Below the pieces are notes generated by a model, which made no database searches, was not told where the DNA came from, and saw only the letters and a list, made by a program, of their open reading frames with translations. A DNA stretch of 64,000 nt from Prostheceraeus crozeri (Eukaryota > Platyhelminthes > Polycladida > Euryleptidae), in contig CAJQUW010005558.1 of the NCBI GenBank assembly GCA_907163375.1, positions 62,001-126,000 of the forward strand. The letters are read 5' to 3'. The position numbers and the translations under genes are program-made. Shown in pieces: positions 12,446-25,700 of this stretch; position 1 is the first letter of the stretch, and every line of letters starts with the position of its first letter.

Positions 12446-13033
12446 ATGAAACATCGGCTTAATAGCAATGGCTTCTATAATACCAATTGTAAAACGAAAG
12501 ATAGCAAATTTAAGTCTAAAAACGGTGAAAATTTTGTTAACTTATCTATAGATTTTGTTAATGATAAATTTTGCAGAAAAATGAAAACTTTAACAAATAA
12601 ATTTAAACTCCCTATCCGTATCACTTTTAAACCCGGTAAGGTTTTGGCTAATATTCCAACGCGCTGTTCTCCTACCAATGCATGTCATTGCAATGTGTGT
12701 TCTGCTGTGGGACCCAGATTTACTTGCAACGATAAATATATTGTTTACCATTTTAATTGCAAAATCTGCAATAAAAATGATATCGGTCAAACTTGTCGTC
12801 CGCTTAAACATAGATATACTAAACATCAACACAGTTTGAAAAATCGCAATCAAAAAAGTGCATTGTCTGAACATGTTAATAAAGATCACAGCAATCTGAC
12901 TGACGTACAAATCAAGAACTTTGACCCTTCCATTCTAAGGAAACAACGTAATTCAGTTCACACGAAGTTGTCTGAAAGTCGTCACATAGCTAAGAATAAA
13001 CCTCTCCTGAACAGAAAACATGAGATAATTTGA
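12446..13033 (+). pseudogene. GIY-YIG endonuclease domain of the PLE
   Basis: This is an open frame of 195 residues. It shows CHCNVCSAVGPRFTC, then YIVYHFNCKICNKNDIGQTC and RPLKHRYTKH, SALSEHVNKDHS and finally LSESRHIAKNKPLLNRKHEI. These are the Cys cluster, the GIY-like strand, the IGQT/R motif, the H of the SALxEH box and the ESRHI catalytic Glu region of PLE endonucleases. It ends 51 bp before the hammerhead-like motif. No intact reverse transcriptase is joined to it, so it is listed as part of a dead element. Confidence 0.82.
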
Positions 13034-13083
13034 TGGACCGCTCACTTTTACTATTTAACCCCTCGCCCAGTTGTGCAGCTCAT

Positions 13084-13123
13084 GTGCCCTTGATAACGTC
13101 GGAGGACGAAACGCGTCGGGCCC
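13084..13123 (+). ncRNA. Hammerhead-ribozyme-like motif at PLE 3' end
   Basis: The sequence reads gtgccc-ttgataa-cgtcggaggacg-aaacgcgtc-gggccc. A stem I (gccc/gggc) encloses a core resembling CUGAUGA (here UUGAUAA), a 3-4 bp stem II (cGUC-GGAG-GACg), a GAAA box, and a minimal stem III ending in GUC. Type I hammerheads with a tiny stem III are known from PLEs. The fit is not perfect: there is one extra base next to the core, and C3 and G8 are changed together to U and A, which would keep the 3-8 pair. Activity is not shown. Confidence 0.45.
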
Positions 13124-13125
13124 TT

Positions 13126-13514
13126 GTACATATGTTTTTAAAACAATATAAGAAATTTGTCCGAAAGAAGGGAGCGACTGTTTTTTATTTCAACGCATAA
13201 ATATTGTATTTCTTCATAAGTTTATTGACTTTGTGCCATCATTTATGAAATTAAGATTCAAAATGCTCTTCTTCATTATCGCATGAGAGCGATAATTATG
13301 AGAACTTGAAAATACATGTATATGAATGAAATAATGAATGCGCGTGAATTCAAATGATAAGTAGCATAAAGAAAGAGAAGGCAGAAACACAGAAAACTGA
13401 ATGAAAATCACTAAAAACATTCATAACATTTTTCAAAAGTATTTTCAGCATCATAGACTATAAAATATCCTTTTCAACCCTGTATGTAAAGCAACATAAA
13501 ATCGAATCACTCAC
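13126..13514. other. Spacer between PLE and OSTF1 exon 4
   Basis: Low-complexity AT-rich sequence. On the minus strand it is the start of the intron after exon 4. Nothing else was recognised. Confidence 0.4.
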
Positions 13515-13714
13515 ATTACAATTTGGTACAGCTAACAGGAGTTGAGCACACTCTACGTGGCCGCCATGACTTGCCCAATATAACGGAGTAGCACCGGATT
13601 TATCCAAGCCGTTGACGGAGACTTGATTTGAGAGGAGCTCTCGCAGGAATTCAACATTGCCACGCTTTGCGGCGTCGTGCATTGGAGTGTCAATTGACTC
13701 TGTGTTCTCAGCAA
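13515..13714 (-). CDS. OSTF1: OSTF1 exon 4 (first ankyrin repeats)
   Basis: The acceptor is caattgtcgttgcag just before 13714, and the donor is AAT|gtgagt after 13515. The exon is 200 bp: two bases completing the Val codon split with exon 3, then 66 codons, so it ends in phase 0. It encodes [19 protein letters not shown], then an ankyrin repeat with [20 protein letters not shown] and [10 protein letters not shown]. It matches the vertebrate order SNYVAE..ESID-P-H-AAKRGN. There are no stops or frame breaks. The next exon should start near the IELNQQNKLGD position of the family and is not visible in 1-13500. Confidence 0.93.
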
Positions 13715-16700
13715 CTGCAACGACAATTGAGAACTTAAATGAGAAGCAGTCGTAAACTGAAAACTCGAAATGGAACTTGAATTTCGGAAATCTTTGATGC
13801 TGGTAAAAATCAACATCACTTCATTATAAGAGAATAACTTAGCAAACAAAACATTGAATCGGTTTCGAATTTTGTAAAAGTTAGTTTGATGCATTTACTC
13901 AATAAAGAAAATCACCGCCACATTGAGATACTGAAATCATACGCTTCTGTGTCCAACAAGTTCTTAACTTTTTGGCTGCTGTGCTTGTTTTATATTCTTT
14001 TTGTAGATGACCCATTTATAAATGCAATTAATCAATAAAGGAAAACTCGTCATGTAGTTTGCAGCTCGGCGCTTCGTTACGTCTGTTCTTATTGAGAGCA
14101 ATACACGGAGCTGATTGATATCTGCACATGCATTAGGCAGAGGATCGATTGCTGTTGATAACTGTTTCTACGAAGTGACAAGATTGACAGAAACACGGAT
14201 GAGACAACCAATAAGAAAGGAGACTGACAATATGCTACATGTAGCCTACTGTTTATAGAAAAATCATGATATGTTAAGTTTACAAGTAAATGCACCAGTT
14301 AAGACAATTAAAAGAAGAATTACACCTTCACCAAGTTTGCACCTAAAAGATAAAGCAATTTCATTTGTCAAAGTGTGCATCCCAGTATGAACCCTTCATC
14401 GCTGAAAGTGAGGCTATAAAGTGGTTCAATCCCAGTCAGTGCATTCAAAAGGAACGCATGTTTTGTTCTATGTCTCTGTAATATTTTTTCGCTGTACCTT
14501 TCGTTTTTTGCTTTTTCGTTTTTTGTATTTAAATTTTTCTAATTTCTTATCTATTTATTTATTTACTTTATTTAAAAATTTATTCAACCATTCACTTAAA
14601 TAATTTTTCCTTAGACTTTTCCCTTATCATTTAATGTGTAAACTCAGTGATTGTTTAATTCTATTAATTGTCTTCAATAGTGTTTTATATGCAAACGAAA
14701 TATATTGTAATAAGATAAATAGCTAAAACTTTGTACAGTGGCATACGTTTCGCGACCAAGTCGCTGCCTCTGTGCCAAACAAAACTAAAACGGAAGGTGA
14801 CAGAACACTGCGTGTGGAGTTAAATAGGTACGGATCGATTGCTTAGACGCGAGTATTCATCAGCCAACCAGCTCTTGCTTCCTATTCAGGCCCGGTGACT
14901 TATTGTTGATGTGCCTCGCTGCAGCAATACGGCTTTCAATAGGCGAACTTAGTTTGTCTAAAATACAATACATGAAATCGTTAATGGACATGTTACGATT
15001 GTGGGCGGTCTTGGCATGTTCATTAAGAGCGCTGGTATTATTAAGACTCCTTAAACTACTGGCGTGCTCCTTAAGGCGAGTGACAAAAGGACGGCTAGTT
15101 TGCCCAATGTACGATTGGTTATAAAGACTACATGTAAATTGATATACCACGTATCGATCATCGCACGCATAGCTACCGTTCAAACCAGTACATATTTCGC
15201 AATTTTCATGTTTACGACTATTTTTCTTATTATTTAAGCAGTGTTTTAAAGTGTTATTCGGTTTGTTAAATAGGTGATGGGTAAGTTGTATTTTTTTCAC
15301 GAGTGATTTAAGTTTTCTATTACAGCTATCGCTCACATAGTCTACAGTAAATTTTACGTTATTATTATTTGTTTTCTCTTTCTTACTCTTGTATTTATTG
15401 AATGAAATCTCGGTTGCTAAACCCATTCTTACGAAGTCGGTTTTGTGCCTTTTTTAAAGGCTCGTCTTTCAAGGCCGGATTCGAACATCTGGATGCAACC
15501 CGCTGTTCAGTACTCTTCACGAAATTATCCTTAATGTGACGAGGCACCCAACCATCTTTTTCAGTTTTTTCTACATGTAGCAGATTGTCAGTCTCCTTTT
15601 TTATTGGTTGTCTCATCCGTGTTTCTGTCAATCTTGTCACTTCGTAGAAGCAGTTATCAACAGCAATCGAACCTCTGTCTAATGCATGTGCAGGTGTCAA
15701 TCAGCTCCGTGTATTGCTCTCAATAAGAACAGACGAAGCGCCGAGCTGCAAACTACATGACGAGTTTTCTTTTATTGATCAATTGCACTTATTTTATATA
15801 CCTATCGAATTTCACTGAGAATTAACTCGCATCGAGACAGCAAGACAATATCACTGACCGCGTTGCAGAAGGAATAACATCAGAAATAGAACCCTTGTTA
15901 CATTTGCATGGTATCCGAAGACGTTCTTCCTTTCAAAATCGATTAAGGAACTGGGTACTCGGAGAATTCGGTCTCCGAGTCTTCTGAATTAGAATATTCT
16001 ATCAATATGCAGACCAGCAGACATCACGCACTATCAATTAAGCCTAAGTACTGCACCAATAAGTTCATGTCATTAGATATTATTGTACAAAGTCATGATG
16101 TCTCAGTTTAAATTTAAACCTTCATGAAGACACAGTTCAAGATCAATCAAGATCAGACCCGTCCCGACCAATAGAAGTCAAACGCGAGTTAGTTCCAAGA
16201 TTGCCAAGATCAGCTGCCCGACAAAAATCGACAATGCATCAGTGTGGAAAAAAGTTTGCAATTCGCAATGAATTTCATCTTGCAGTTTTAACCAGTTCAT
16301 TGCGATAATTGAGCTTGAATTAGTTTTTTGAAGTAGTCGTTGAAGTTAGACCTTGCAGTCACGACACCTGGTGTGAAATGGTATTTTGATGGATGGGACA
16401 CATATTATGAGTTTTCAAAATCGGAACTATTACTGTTTGTTGAGCTATCAATCCATCAGAATATACATGGCCTAATATTATTCATATCGGTTAATAATCA
16501 AAATCATTGGATCGTTCTTTCCACTGTACCTTAGTGTAGCTATATTGTGTGGGGCTTAATGGGTAAATCCATAGAATTAGATTCATCTGCGCGCGCTTCG
16601 GTTTCCTAGAAACGAATAATTGTATGTAACCTTAATATCGAAATGGTACATCACAGAATTAGACAACTTGCTCCTTCTCGAATGGATAATTCGTGTACCG

Positions 16701-19700
16701 CTTGCTATTGGAAATGGCGAACAACAAGCTGTCAGCAGAGGAACCAGAGCCAATGCTGTGATAATACTTCGCACACACCAAAACACACATCGTGTCGGGT
16801 TAACACTCGATTCAGTGTATGCACTGTGCAGTGAGGAATGGTGAGAAGACGATGATGAAATCATCAAATGAACTAATTTTCGTACGCCTGCTACTTTCTT
16901 TAATAATCATCGGAAGAGCCAACATTATGGAGAAAAACTTGTGCGCAATGATCTGAATTCTTCGAATCTGAAGGAATTTTGGCAATCGAAGCACTTTGCT
17001 GGAACTCACATTAATCCGCAAGCGACGCACGACTTTTTTCCTATCTGTAAGGTATTAGGAATTCCTTTTTGCCCACTTAATAGGTTCCTCAATGTGCCGT
17101 CAGTTTCGTATTAATCACAGTTCTAGCAAACCGAAGCAGATAAACAAAATATTTAATTCTGTGAGTAAATCAAGTAACATTATTCGTGGAAATCAAATTT
17201 GAATTTCCTTTCTGCTTCTCAAATAGTAATATATGCTCTACGCTCTACATGCGCTCTCAATAGTAGTGTATTGCCTATAACGAATAATTCGAAAAAGCAT
17301 TCACTTCGATGGATTTTAAACGTGTATGCTTGGATGATTCACAAAGGACCGGCCAATAGAGCCGCTCATCGTTTCCGCCCATTTTGGTCTTTTTTTATTC
17401 AAACTGGGACAGCATTGTAAAACCTAATTTTTAGGTCCATTTTGACAAGCACAAATGACAACATACATAATGGAAGTGCAGTTGTGAACTTCAGCATCTG
17501 TTCCAACCAGCCGAAGTACCGATATTTTTCTATAAAAATTATGCCAAAAAGAAATATGGGCGGTTGGTGGCTATTCCGTCTAGAGTCACACACGCAGTCA
17601 CAAGCTCCTTCTTGAAAATCAATAGAAAATAATTAGCAGCACTGTTCCAGGAAAATCCAGGAAGCAAAATTTACAAAACTTGCATGTCCTCAAGAAAGCT
17701 ATGTTTCTGTTCAAATTTGAGTCTGGAAGCCTCTGAGAGTTCATCGAGATATGCCTAACACAAAGTGTGCAGGATATTTTCTGCAATTTCGTCTACAGTG
17801 TGTCTTTTTACTAAAATATGACTTAGTCTCTTATCAAACTGGAACTCCTATCCAGAGGAATGACTTATTACCCCTGTCCCGACAACTTACTTTCACTTAC
17901 AGCTTGCAACGCGCTTTGCATTCTTTTATGATAAAAGCTCTTGCCGATTCCAGATATGTGTAAAACTCAAATAAAGACATTATCGCTGACAATAAAGAGC
18001 ACTGCTCGTCGAGATGTATTTGCTGCTGCAACATTTGGGAAAATGAGAAGGAATATGAATGATGGACAAGCACCACTCATCATTGTTAGTTAGGAACGTG
18101 TGAACATTCGTAACCAGTCAGTTGATTGAATTGCAACATGACAAGCTCGTCATTGAACTGAGCAGGGAAACTACTTGATCAACATTATTCATTAAGAACC
18201 TAACATTCGAAGGTAGCGATTAAGAAAAAGTCAGATAGATAAAATTGAGCCATCTTCGAATTTGTCTTTGATTTTTCTTCAAATGATACCAAGTATAGCT
18301 AATCGACCCATCCGTAATCTTTTTCCCCTTCCCTGAAGTTTCGAGATTATTGAAATTCTCCAAAGTCGGATGTTTAAGAATTATATATCAAGTATCACGG
18401 TCTTGCTTCTGTTACTCCAAGTCCTCGCTTCTTTGCCAGATATATAAGAGCTGGTGACTACGTGATTCCATTCCTTATCACTAAGTTCAAAGTGGAACAT
18501 CAAATAGCAGTTCCAGTATGTGTATAAGACAGGTATGGAAAAAGTACCATGTTCATTACTATTTGTTCTGAATATGATTAGCTCCTTTCTGTTTTTCTTC
18601 TCAGTGAGTGAGGATTTCGTTTAGTTCCACCGATAAGAGTACTGCGCTGATGTTAAAATATATAAACAACTTGCTCAGCAACAATGAGCATATATCAGCT
18701 AAAAAGCCGATATTTCACAGCAAAAGTCTGACTGCATCGTCAGGGGAGACTGAGGCACTGTGAAGCAAAGCGTTGCATAACTCGCTGGACAGAATGACGT
18801 CGGTGACAGTATAAGAACTATACAGCTATGGCCAGATGTCTGATATATTGTTTATCCCCCGCCGTATTTCCGGCTCGTAAAGAATTGTAGCAGAATTTTT
18901 CACTCTAATGTCCGTAATGGATGTTGTGAATCATCGTACATTGATGAAATACGTCATTAGCATTTCCATCACGATCTTTCAATTAGGGAAAACATCGTGA
19001 CGTCATAGATGTAGATCGACCTATTGAAATGCCTGTGATACTTGGTTTTAAGAATGCACTGTTAAACTTGTGTTCACTTCTGATCATAGAAATTGACAAC
19101 AATAAAACCTCTAGAATGGAAATTAAGCTTCATGCAATGCACAGTAACGGCACATAAATCGCACGCATTTTCACTTAGACACACCTGCCAACGTCTGTAT
19201 CATTGGGTTAGAATCAGTCACATTAGTAAATCGAAGCTTTTCATTGGTTGCTTATGCCCCAACTTAGTTCCCCCGGATGTGCCGCGACCTTGAGTCAATT
19301 TCCATTCTAGCGAACTTCAGATAAACACTCTATTTCTATGCTTCTGATCATTGAAAATATGGAGCTACAAGCAACTGTTCGTGCTCAAATAGTAGCATTA
19401 ATCGAATCTGGAATGACGCAGAAGGCTGTCGCTGATCAACTGAATACCTCTCAAGCAAATGTTAGCCGAACTGTGAGTCGATATCGTTCAACCAATGAGC
19501 CGCGATGTGGACGACCGAAGATCCCCTCATCTCAAACTGACCGCCTCATCCGTCGACGTGTTGTGTGTAACCCATCAATTTCTTCTCGATCATTGTCACA
19601 AGAATTCAAAGGAATATCTGCTCGAAGTATTCGTCGCCTATTGAGTGACACATTCAATTTAAAATCATATCGTCCATTAAGAAAACCGCTATATCAATCA

Positions 19701-22700
19701 AAAACATTCGTGATAGACTGTCTTTCTGCAAGAAACATCGGCATTGGACGTCGGAGGACTGGTCAAAGGCTCTTTTCCCTGATGACACCATGGTGCGTCA
19801 GTTCAGTAACCATGGATCACAGCGAGTTAGACAACCTGAGGGTACCCGGCTTGATCCTCGATACTGCGTTCCAGCGGTGAAGCATTGTGCCCAAATTATG
19901 GTCTGGGGCTCAGTGTCGGCTACAGGTCGAGGAAGTCTCTGGTTCTTAAACTCAGGTGAAACTATGAATGCAAAGAAGTATTTGGAAGTCTTACAGGATC
20001 GCTTAAGACCAATGATGACACTGAGGTATGCCACGAAGTTCATGCATGATGGTGCTCCATGCCATAGTGCAAGGATAGTGAAAACTTGGCTGAGTTCCCA
20101 AAAAGTCGATGTTCTTTGTCCGTGGCCTGGATGCAGTCCAGATCTCAATCCAATTGAAAATCTTTGGGCCATTGTCAAGGCCAAGGTTTCCGCTCACAAT
20201 TCAAAGGGATTGGACAATCTTAAAGACATGATACGACAAGTTTGGTGCAAGGAAATCACTCCCGAAGTGTGCAAAAATCTCATAGACAGCATGCCTCAAC
20301 GACTACAACTGGTCATTAGAAGCAGTGATAGACACGTTAGATATTGAATGAGACATTGTAAATATCTTTTTTACGATGATTAGAACGATTAATGAATGCC
20401 ATCAATGGCAAATTTGTTCCTAAAAAATTGTAATGTTGGAAATTTCAATAAATTGTTTTTGAGTGGTAGCCATAGCTGTAGGCCTATACAAAAGCAGCAC
20501 TGCATCTTAAAAAATAATGCTGACTAGAAAGTCTTGGAAATCAAATGATCGAATACGGATGCTAAATGATGTAAGGGGTAATTCACCGAACCTCCCTGTA
20601 ACTATTGGGACATCATCTTAAGATGATAATGAATACCCTAGAATTCATTTTCTGTGATCAACTTTTCAATTTACTCGCAATTGTATCTTACATTTGAGTT
20701 ATGCCATGCGACGAATTCCGATTTCCATTTAATGTTATCATATATACATGTACATTATTGTTATTAGTTTAGTTAATGATTTTTTACCTCGGAATTTGGC
20801 TAAACATCAAATTAGACCTATCTGAAATGTTGTCAAAGGAGCTCAAACCTCCAAGTTCTATACCTACTGGGTCCTACTTAAAAGAACACAAAAACGAAAA
20901 TAAAGTTGGTCAGAAGTTTTTACTATGACAGGAACTATTTCAGGTCAACTTGATCGTTTGAATTCATGTTCCTATAACAGCTCAGCAAGCCAGGGGCACT
21001 TAACTTCCTGCACGCCTAAAATGAATGTGCCTCGCCACATTTTATTTGGTTCTGTAAGGTTCAGTTTAAATCTGATGACTAACTGACAACCGTTCGTTCA
21101 AAGCACAACTTCAGACATTTTTCGCAAAAAATGATATTTTCAGCTGAACTGAAAGGAAAAACTAAGAAAATCGTCATATTCTGGACAAATCAGGACAGCT
21201 TTAGAAATTCCAGGAATTTCAGGACGAGTGGGAAGCCTGTATATGTATTATTATCGTATTATTATTTATGCATGCATTATTGTATTACTGTGGTCTCCGT
21301 GGCACAGTGGCTAAGTGCTCAGCCTAGCGATCTTTTGGTCCAGAGGTCGAGCCCTGAAGGTGTCATTGGAAGTCGGCAGGAAGGGCATCCGGACTAAAGG
21401 CACTATGACGATCCATAAGTCTGACTATGTAGGCACCGTCCAAGCCCCAAGAATGGGGAGTAGTGACGTAAAAGTTTCATTGTAGTGCAATGATTACGCA
21501 ATAGCATATATGCACTAAGCTTCAATTTCTTATCAATTGGCTTGCCGAGCATTAAATGATTTACAAACTGCAACTTGCATGTGAGGTTAATGGCAAAAAG
21601 TGATGATGTGAATGCGACAGAAAAGCCCGTCCCGTCAGAAAGATTGCGCATTAGGACTTCTACTAGAACACGTAAACCCTAAGTCACGATTGTGAATCCA
21701 TACATGCAAGCAGCATCCGCGGAAGTGGTTCAGTATCATGAGAGACAGTCCCGGCATTGACATCACAATTCGACAGGAAGGACATCCGGACTAGAAGCAT
21801 CACAACGCTTCACCAAAGTCTGACTATGTCCCCAAGGTGGAGAAGTTGTGACGTTGAAGTTTCATTTTACTGCCTATTTTCCCTTTGTTTATTTTGGTTG
21901 TTAGTTTTGTCATCTCCGAAATCTAATATCAATTTATTTACATAATTCTTGTGAGCGAGTTCCCTTTTTGCATTCGGAATGCTTGGTTCATCACTGAAGC
22001 CGTCACTGATTCTTTTCCCACCAGTTCTTAATCTTTCAATCGCTACATATTCTTTGAAATTGATTCATCCTATTTTTAGTATACTTTTACCATACGTAAT
22101 CAGGCAGATTACATCTTCTGGTAAGTCAAATCACTACTACGTTTTTCCTCTCCACAAAAATAGACCACTGTATGCTGTATCGCACAATGAAATTGCTCAC
22201 ACCGCTCTCTGCATGCGTCCTGAACAATAGCAATCATTGTTATTGAGCCCACAAACTTTCCTGCATCGCTTCGGATGTATAATGACAGTCTCACGTGCAA
22301 GGTTATTTTGATTTTGCGAGTCAATCAAATCGTCTATATCTTGTACCAACGGAAATGTGGTGCTGCAATCGAACGACTTCCGTTCATGATGATCAGTTTC
22401 TGATAATGATACAAATGTGCAATACATTGCATCTGTCAGCGGCATGATGGTCGGTTAGATCATCTTCGAAAAATTTCATTAATTGAAGTTTTGTTCTATC
22501 ACCGGAATTTCGATTGATACTTGAGTAGAATATCTGCTTACAAATAGAATTGAAATGAAGTTGGTGATGACGGATGCATCCTTTTTGACTTAGCGAGAAG
22601 AGTCGATGTAATAAAAATTCTAAATTTTGTTGTAATTTAACCAACTCACCAATAGCTTAGCACTAAATAACATCATAGTTATCAGTGCTTTGAAAACAAC

Positions 22701-25700
22701 GGTGCCACAAGATCAACACACGACAGATTCCTCGGTCTATATTAAAGAAGGCCTCATTGCCTATGAAATGATTCTGCCATGAGGACAACTGTTTCTGATT
22801 TTTAAGATTGCTTGTCCTTGATATGATGGCTTGACAATCGGAATTATTTTTACTTGAATCGACTAAAATCTTCGAACACGATGTCCATCTATTACCCAAT
22901 CGAGAAATACTTGCTACTACAGCGAACGTTTTTGAATTTTTCAGCAAATACATGTAAATCGTGAATCCCATGATTGATATGTAAGTAAAAGATGTATCTA
23001 TACTCAGTCCTTTTACCACTTTTCAAAAATAGATGTGCACTACACTTTTACATTTTGTCAAAATCGACATCCAATAACCAATCCCGTCACTATCGAAATT
23101 GATGTAGGCCCAGTTGCAAACTTATAGAGTGAAAACTAGTAAAAAAACGTCCCAGTTTTCATTGAAATAAGGGACATGGTTTCAGAAAAAGAGCTTAGGA
23201 GGAAAATTCAATTCTAGATTCTGTTATATTTTTGCTATTGCTCATTGGCAATACAATTTCTATACAGATATTGAATTTTTACATAAAGTATGATTGAGCA
23301 GTAAATTACAGTGGTCATAATAATTTTAGGTAGAGAAAAAATCAGGCAACATTGTGATAAATAAAATATATATTGTGACAAATTATCCCTTCTGTGATTA
23401 AAAAGCATTTGCCTGAAGTGTGATTGTGACTGAAAGGTCTACATCATTTCAATTGAAGAGCAAAACTCTACGTTTCTATTCAAGAATCCAACATATTGAT
23501 TTCAGTATTACAAGCTTCTTTTCCATTGTGAATCATATTTCAGAACACGCTCATTTCAATTAAGCTTTTTCAGTTGCTTGTTAAAGCATGTTAAGATCCA
23601 AATATTGCAAGAGAATTCGTGCACGTTTAAATAGGTCAGCACAGATTATCTGTAAAATGAGTCTACTGCCGATGACAATGCAAGTGTGCAATAATTGCGC
23701 GATATGCTTGAGACCAATGTCAAAATCAAGACAACGACTCTTGCTATGTGTATGCATTTATTCCATCGCGAATACAATGCTCCAGTCGGGAACAGTGAGA
23801 TGTGCTTGAATTGAAGAATCTTTGCTTTAGTCAGTGACTAATTTCCGAATTTTCTTTATGTCCCACTATTTCATTTCTAATAATGTGACTGAATTAGTCA
23901 AAATATAGTGTCTGGATTGAAAACGTATTTAGAGTTGACTCATGAAGTCAAACTTACATGCTTCGTAATATTTAAACTTCCATTTCTTGAGAATGCTACT
24001 TCTGATTTAAAGATGATGAATTCTAAAGGAATTCAGATATTTTCAAATTAAATTGATGTGCTCTGAAAAACAATTCACTGTGTCGGAAATTAAAACCTGA
24101 CATTTGATTTACAAGTGACCAATTCTCAAGCAGAAACGGTGTTCTATGAAGTGAAAATGACGATTTTTGAGTTACTTCTTGAACCTCAATTACAAATGAA
24201 GACAAGTATAGACAAGTAACCTGGTAATTGATAAATTTATCAAATCTCAACAGATGTAACCACCACGACATGTAATGAGTAGCGCCTGCGTGAAGCGCCT
24301 CAATCTCGGATGCGGTATTAAGTGTTTGCAGAAAGCAGTCCGCCCTCCACGTGCCTGCGTTAAAGCAGTGCCTTCCTGGCTAATTCACGCTCTCAACAGA
24401 TGGTCCGGTGGCCTTGCGGTTAGAGGGTATGCTTGAGGGTAATATTTTCTATCCCAGAATTACCCATAATTTTATATAATAATCTATCCAATGGGATGCT
24501 CATATCTAAACAAAAATTGAAACAAAAAATTAGCCTATACAAGCGTCTGCATTTTATTTGTTTGAAAAATCTTAGGAAGCGTTTCATAGCTACATTTGTT
24601 AAGAAATTGGCCATAAATAGAGAAAAATCAATCAGGAAAGATTTATGCACTAAAGAGCACTGCATATGAAGGGATGATTGATTGAGATAGGTGTCTGGGA
24701 CACTGGACAGGAACCTCATATTGACCGGAATAGGCAAGCTTTCGCGGGATCAAGTCAATGAGAATATGGTCTGATACAGGCAGTGATTGAAGACTTGCAG
24801 TGGCATTTATCTCGTTTGTGCTTCAATATACGATAATCAGTAATCAGAGAATTCACAATTATTACAACAGGTGATTTGATATGCCTTATAAGATATCTTT
24901 CAAACATATCTGTACTTCTGATGCTCATTCCAACAAATAATACACTGCAATGCTCGGGTATGATACATCATTGTTATACAAAAGTATGAGATGTGCTTAA
25001 GGTAGACAAGAGCAAAGTTGTCGGAGGATGAAATTCCACTTTAACCTTTTGTCACATTGAACACCAAGTAACGGTAAATTAATACTGAAGTTCCACTCTG
25101 GTGCACAGCAAATAATGTGGATTCCTTTGCTGAAAGATGTCCATTTCGTTTTATGCTTGCTTACCGACAATCCATTTTCCTGTCATATACTGTAGTTTGA
25201 AAAAAGCTACTTATCTTATTTAAAAACGCTTGAAGGATTTTTAAAATAAACCAACCCTGTTTGTGGAGATACAACAAAGATTCTACGAGACACTGAGAGA
25301 AAACAGTAAAATGTAGAACACCATTACAGAACTACATTATTCGCGGATCTGTCTATTTATATCACGTGCACTGATATACGACATAGACAGAGCACAGTGA
25401 CACTGTGTCAAATTTTATGGATGAAAGCGAATGCACGGCTTGCAGATTGCATCAATATTTTTCAAACTGCTGTTCGTCCGCGGGACAGGTCAGTTTAGTC
25501 CGCCAATTCAATGTGAAATGAAGATCGCTTTTGGTACAAAGCGCATAACCAATGGTTGATTTGGTCCAAAGACGTCTTCCACTGTCTTTGATTTGGTTAA
25601 TTAATGCGATGAAGCTGTCTCAGAGTCAAGAATGTAATTTGATGACTCTCATTTGCCATATTCAACTTTGGCAATTAGTTGAATAACCCAAAAAAAAATG

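Larger units (their letters stand above)
10443..13125 (+). mobile_element. Penelope-like retroelement (PLE), nearly full length, decayed
   Basis: Parts in order: an N-terminal segment (10443-10628) with KRLFNLLRKRVNVTC and VVPKFVE; a helical stretch (10644-10859, MEIVRQNIAFLKNKAYS...KKWHWWTG); the pre-RT region (10932-11564) with FLRKGPKFRLP and ILSSDKSNRIVIVGRDA; reverse-transcriptase blocks (11570-12394) with KFRVLIKDHKE, GCQMGAHFSPPLS, KRY followed by DDIIVGPFP (the YxDD catalytic box, frame broken inside it) and NNFLNFLDVSI; and finally the GIY-YIG endonuclease (12446-13033). PLEs prime reverse transcription with their own endonuclease. At least four or five stops or frameshifts are spread over the RT part, while the endonuclease frame is still open. 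An alternative reading as a LINE is excluded by the GIY-YIG end. Confidence 0.88.
14739..15790 (-). mobile_element. Penelope-like element 2, 5'-truncated
   Basis: Minus strand. An RT tail at 15395-15700 reads [21 protein letters not shown], then [13 protein letters not shown] and [12 protein letters not shown]. In a shifted frame the GIY-YIG endonuclease follows (14860-15426) with [73 protein letters not shown] and the end LNRKQELVG. The catalytic RT core is absent, so the copy is 5'-truncated, as is common in PLEs. One frame change joins the two readings. It lies inside OSTF1 intron 3 in the same direction as the gene. It differs in sequence from PLE 1, so the two belong to different families or old branches. 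Confidence 0.85.

Noticed and set aside
21290-21365. tRNA gene
   Set aside because: A and B boxes are present but the arms do not pair as in a functional tRNA and a SINE body follows, with a second SINE copy 0.4 kb away.
22197-23019. Three neighbouring minus-strand frames that might be exons
   Set aside because: No recognisable domain, no consistent splice phases between them, and not compatible with the OSTF1 reading.
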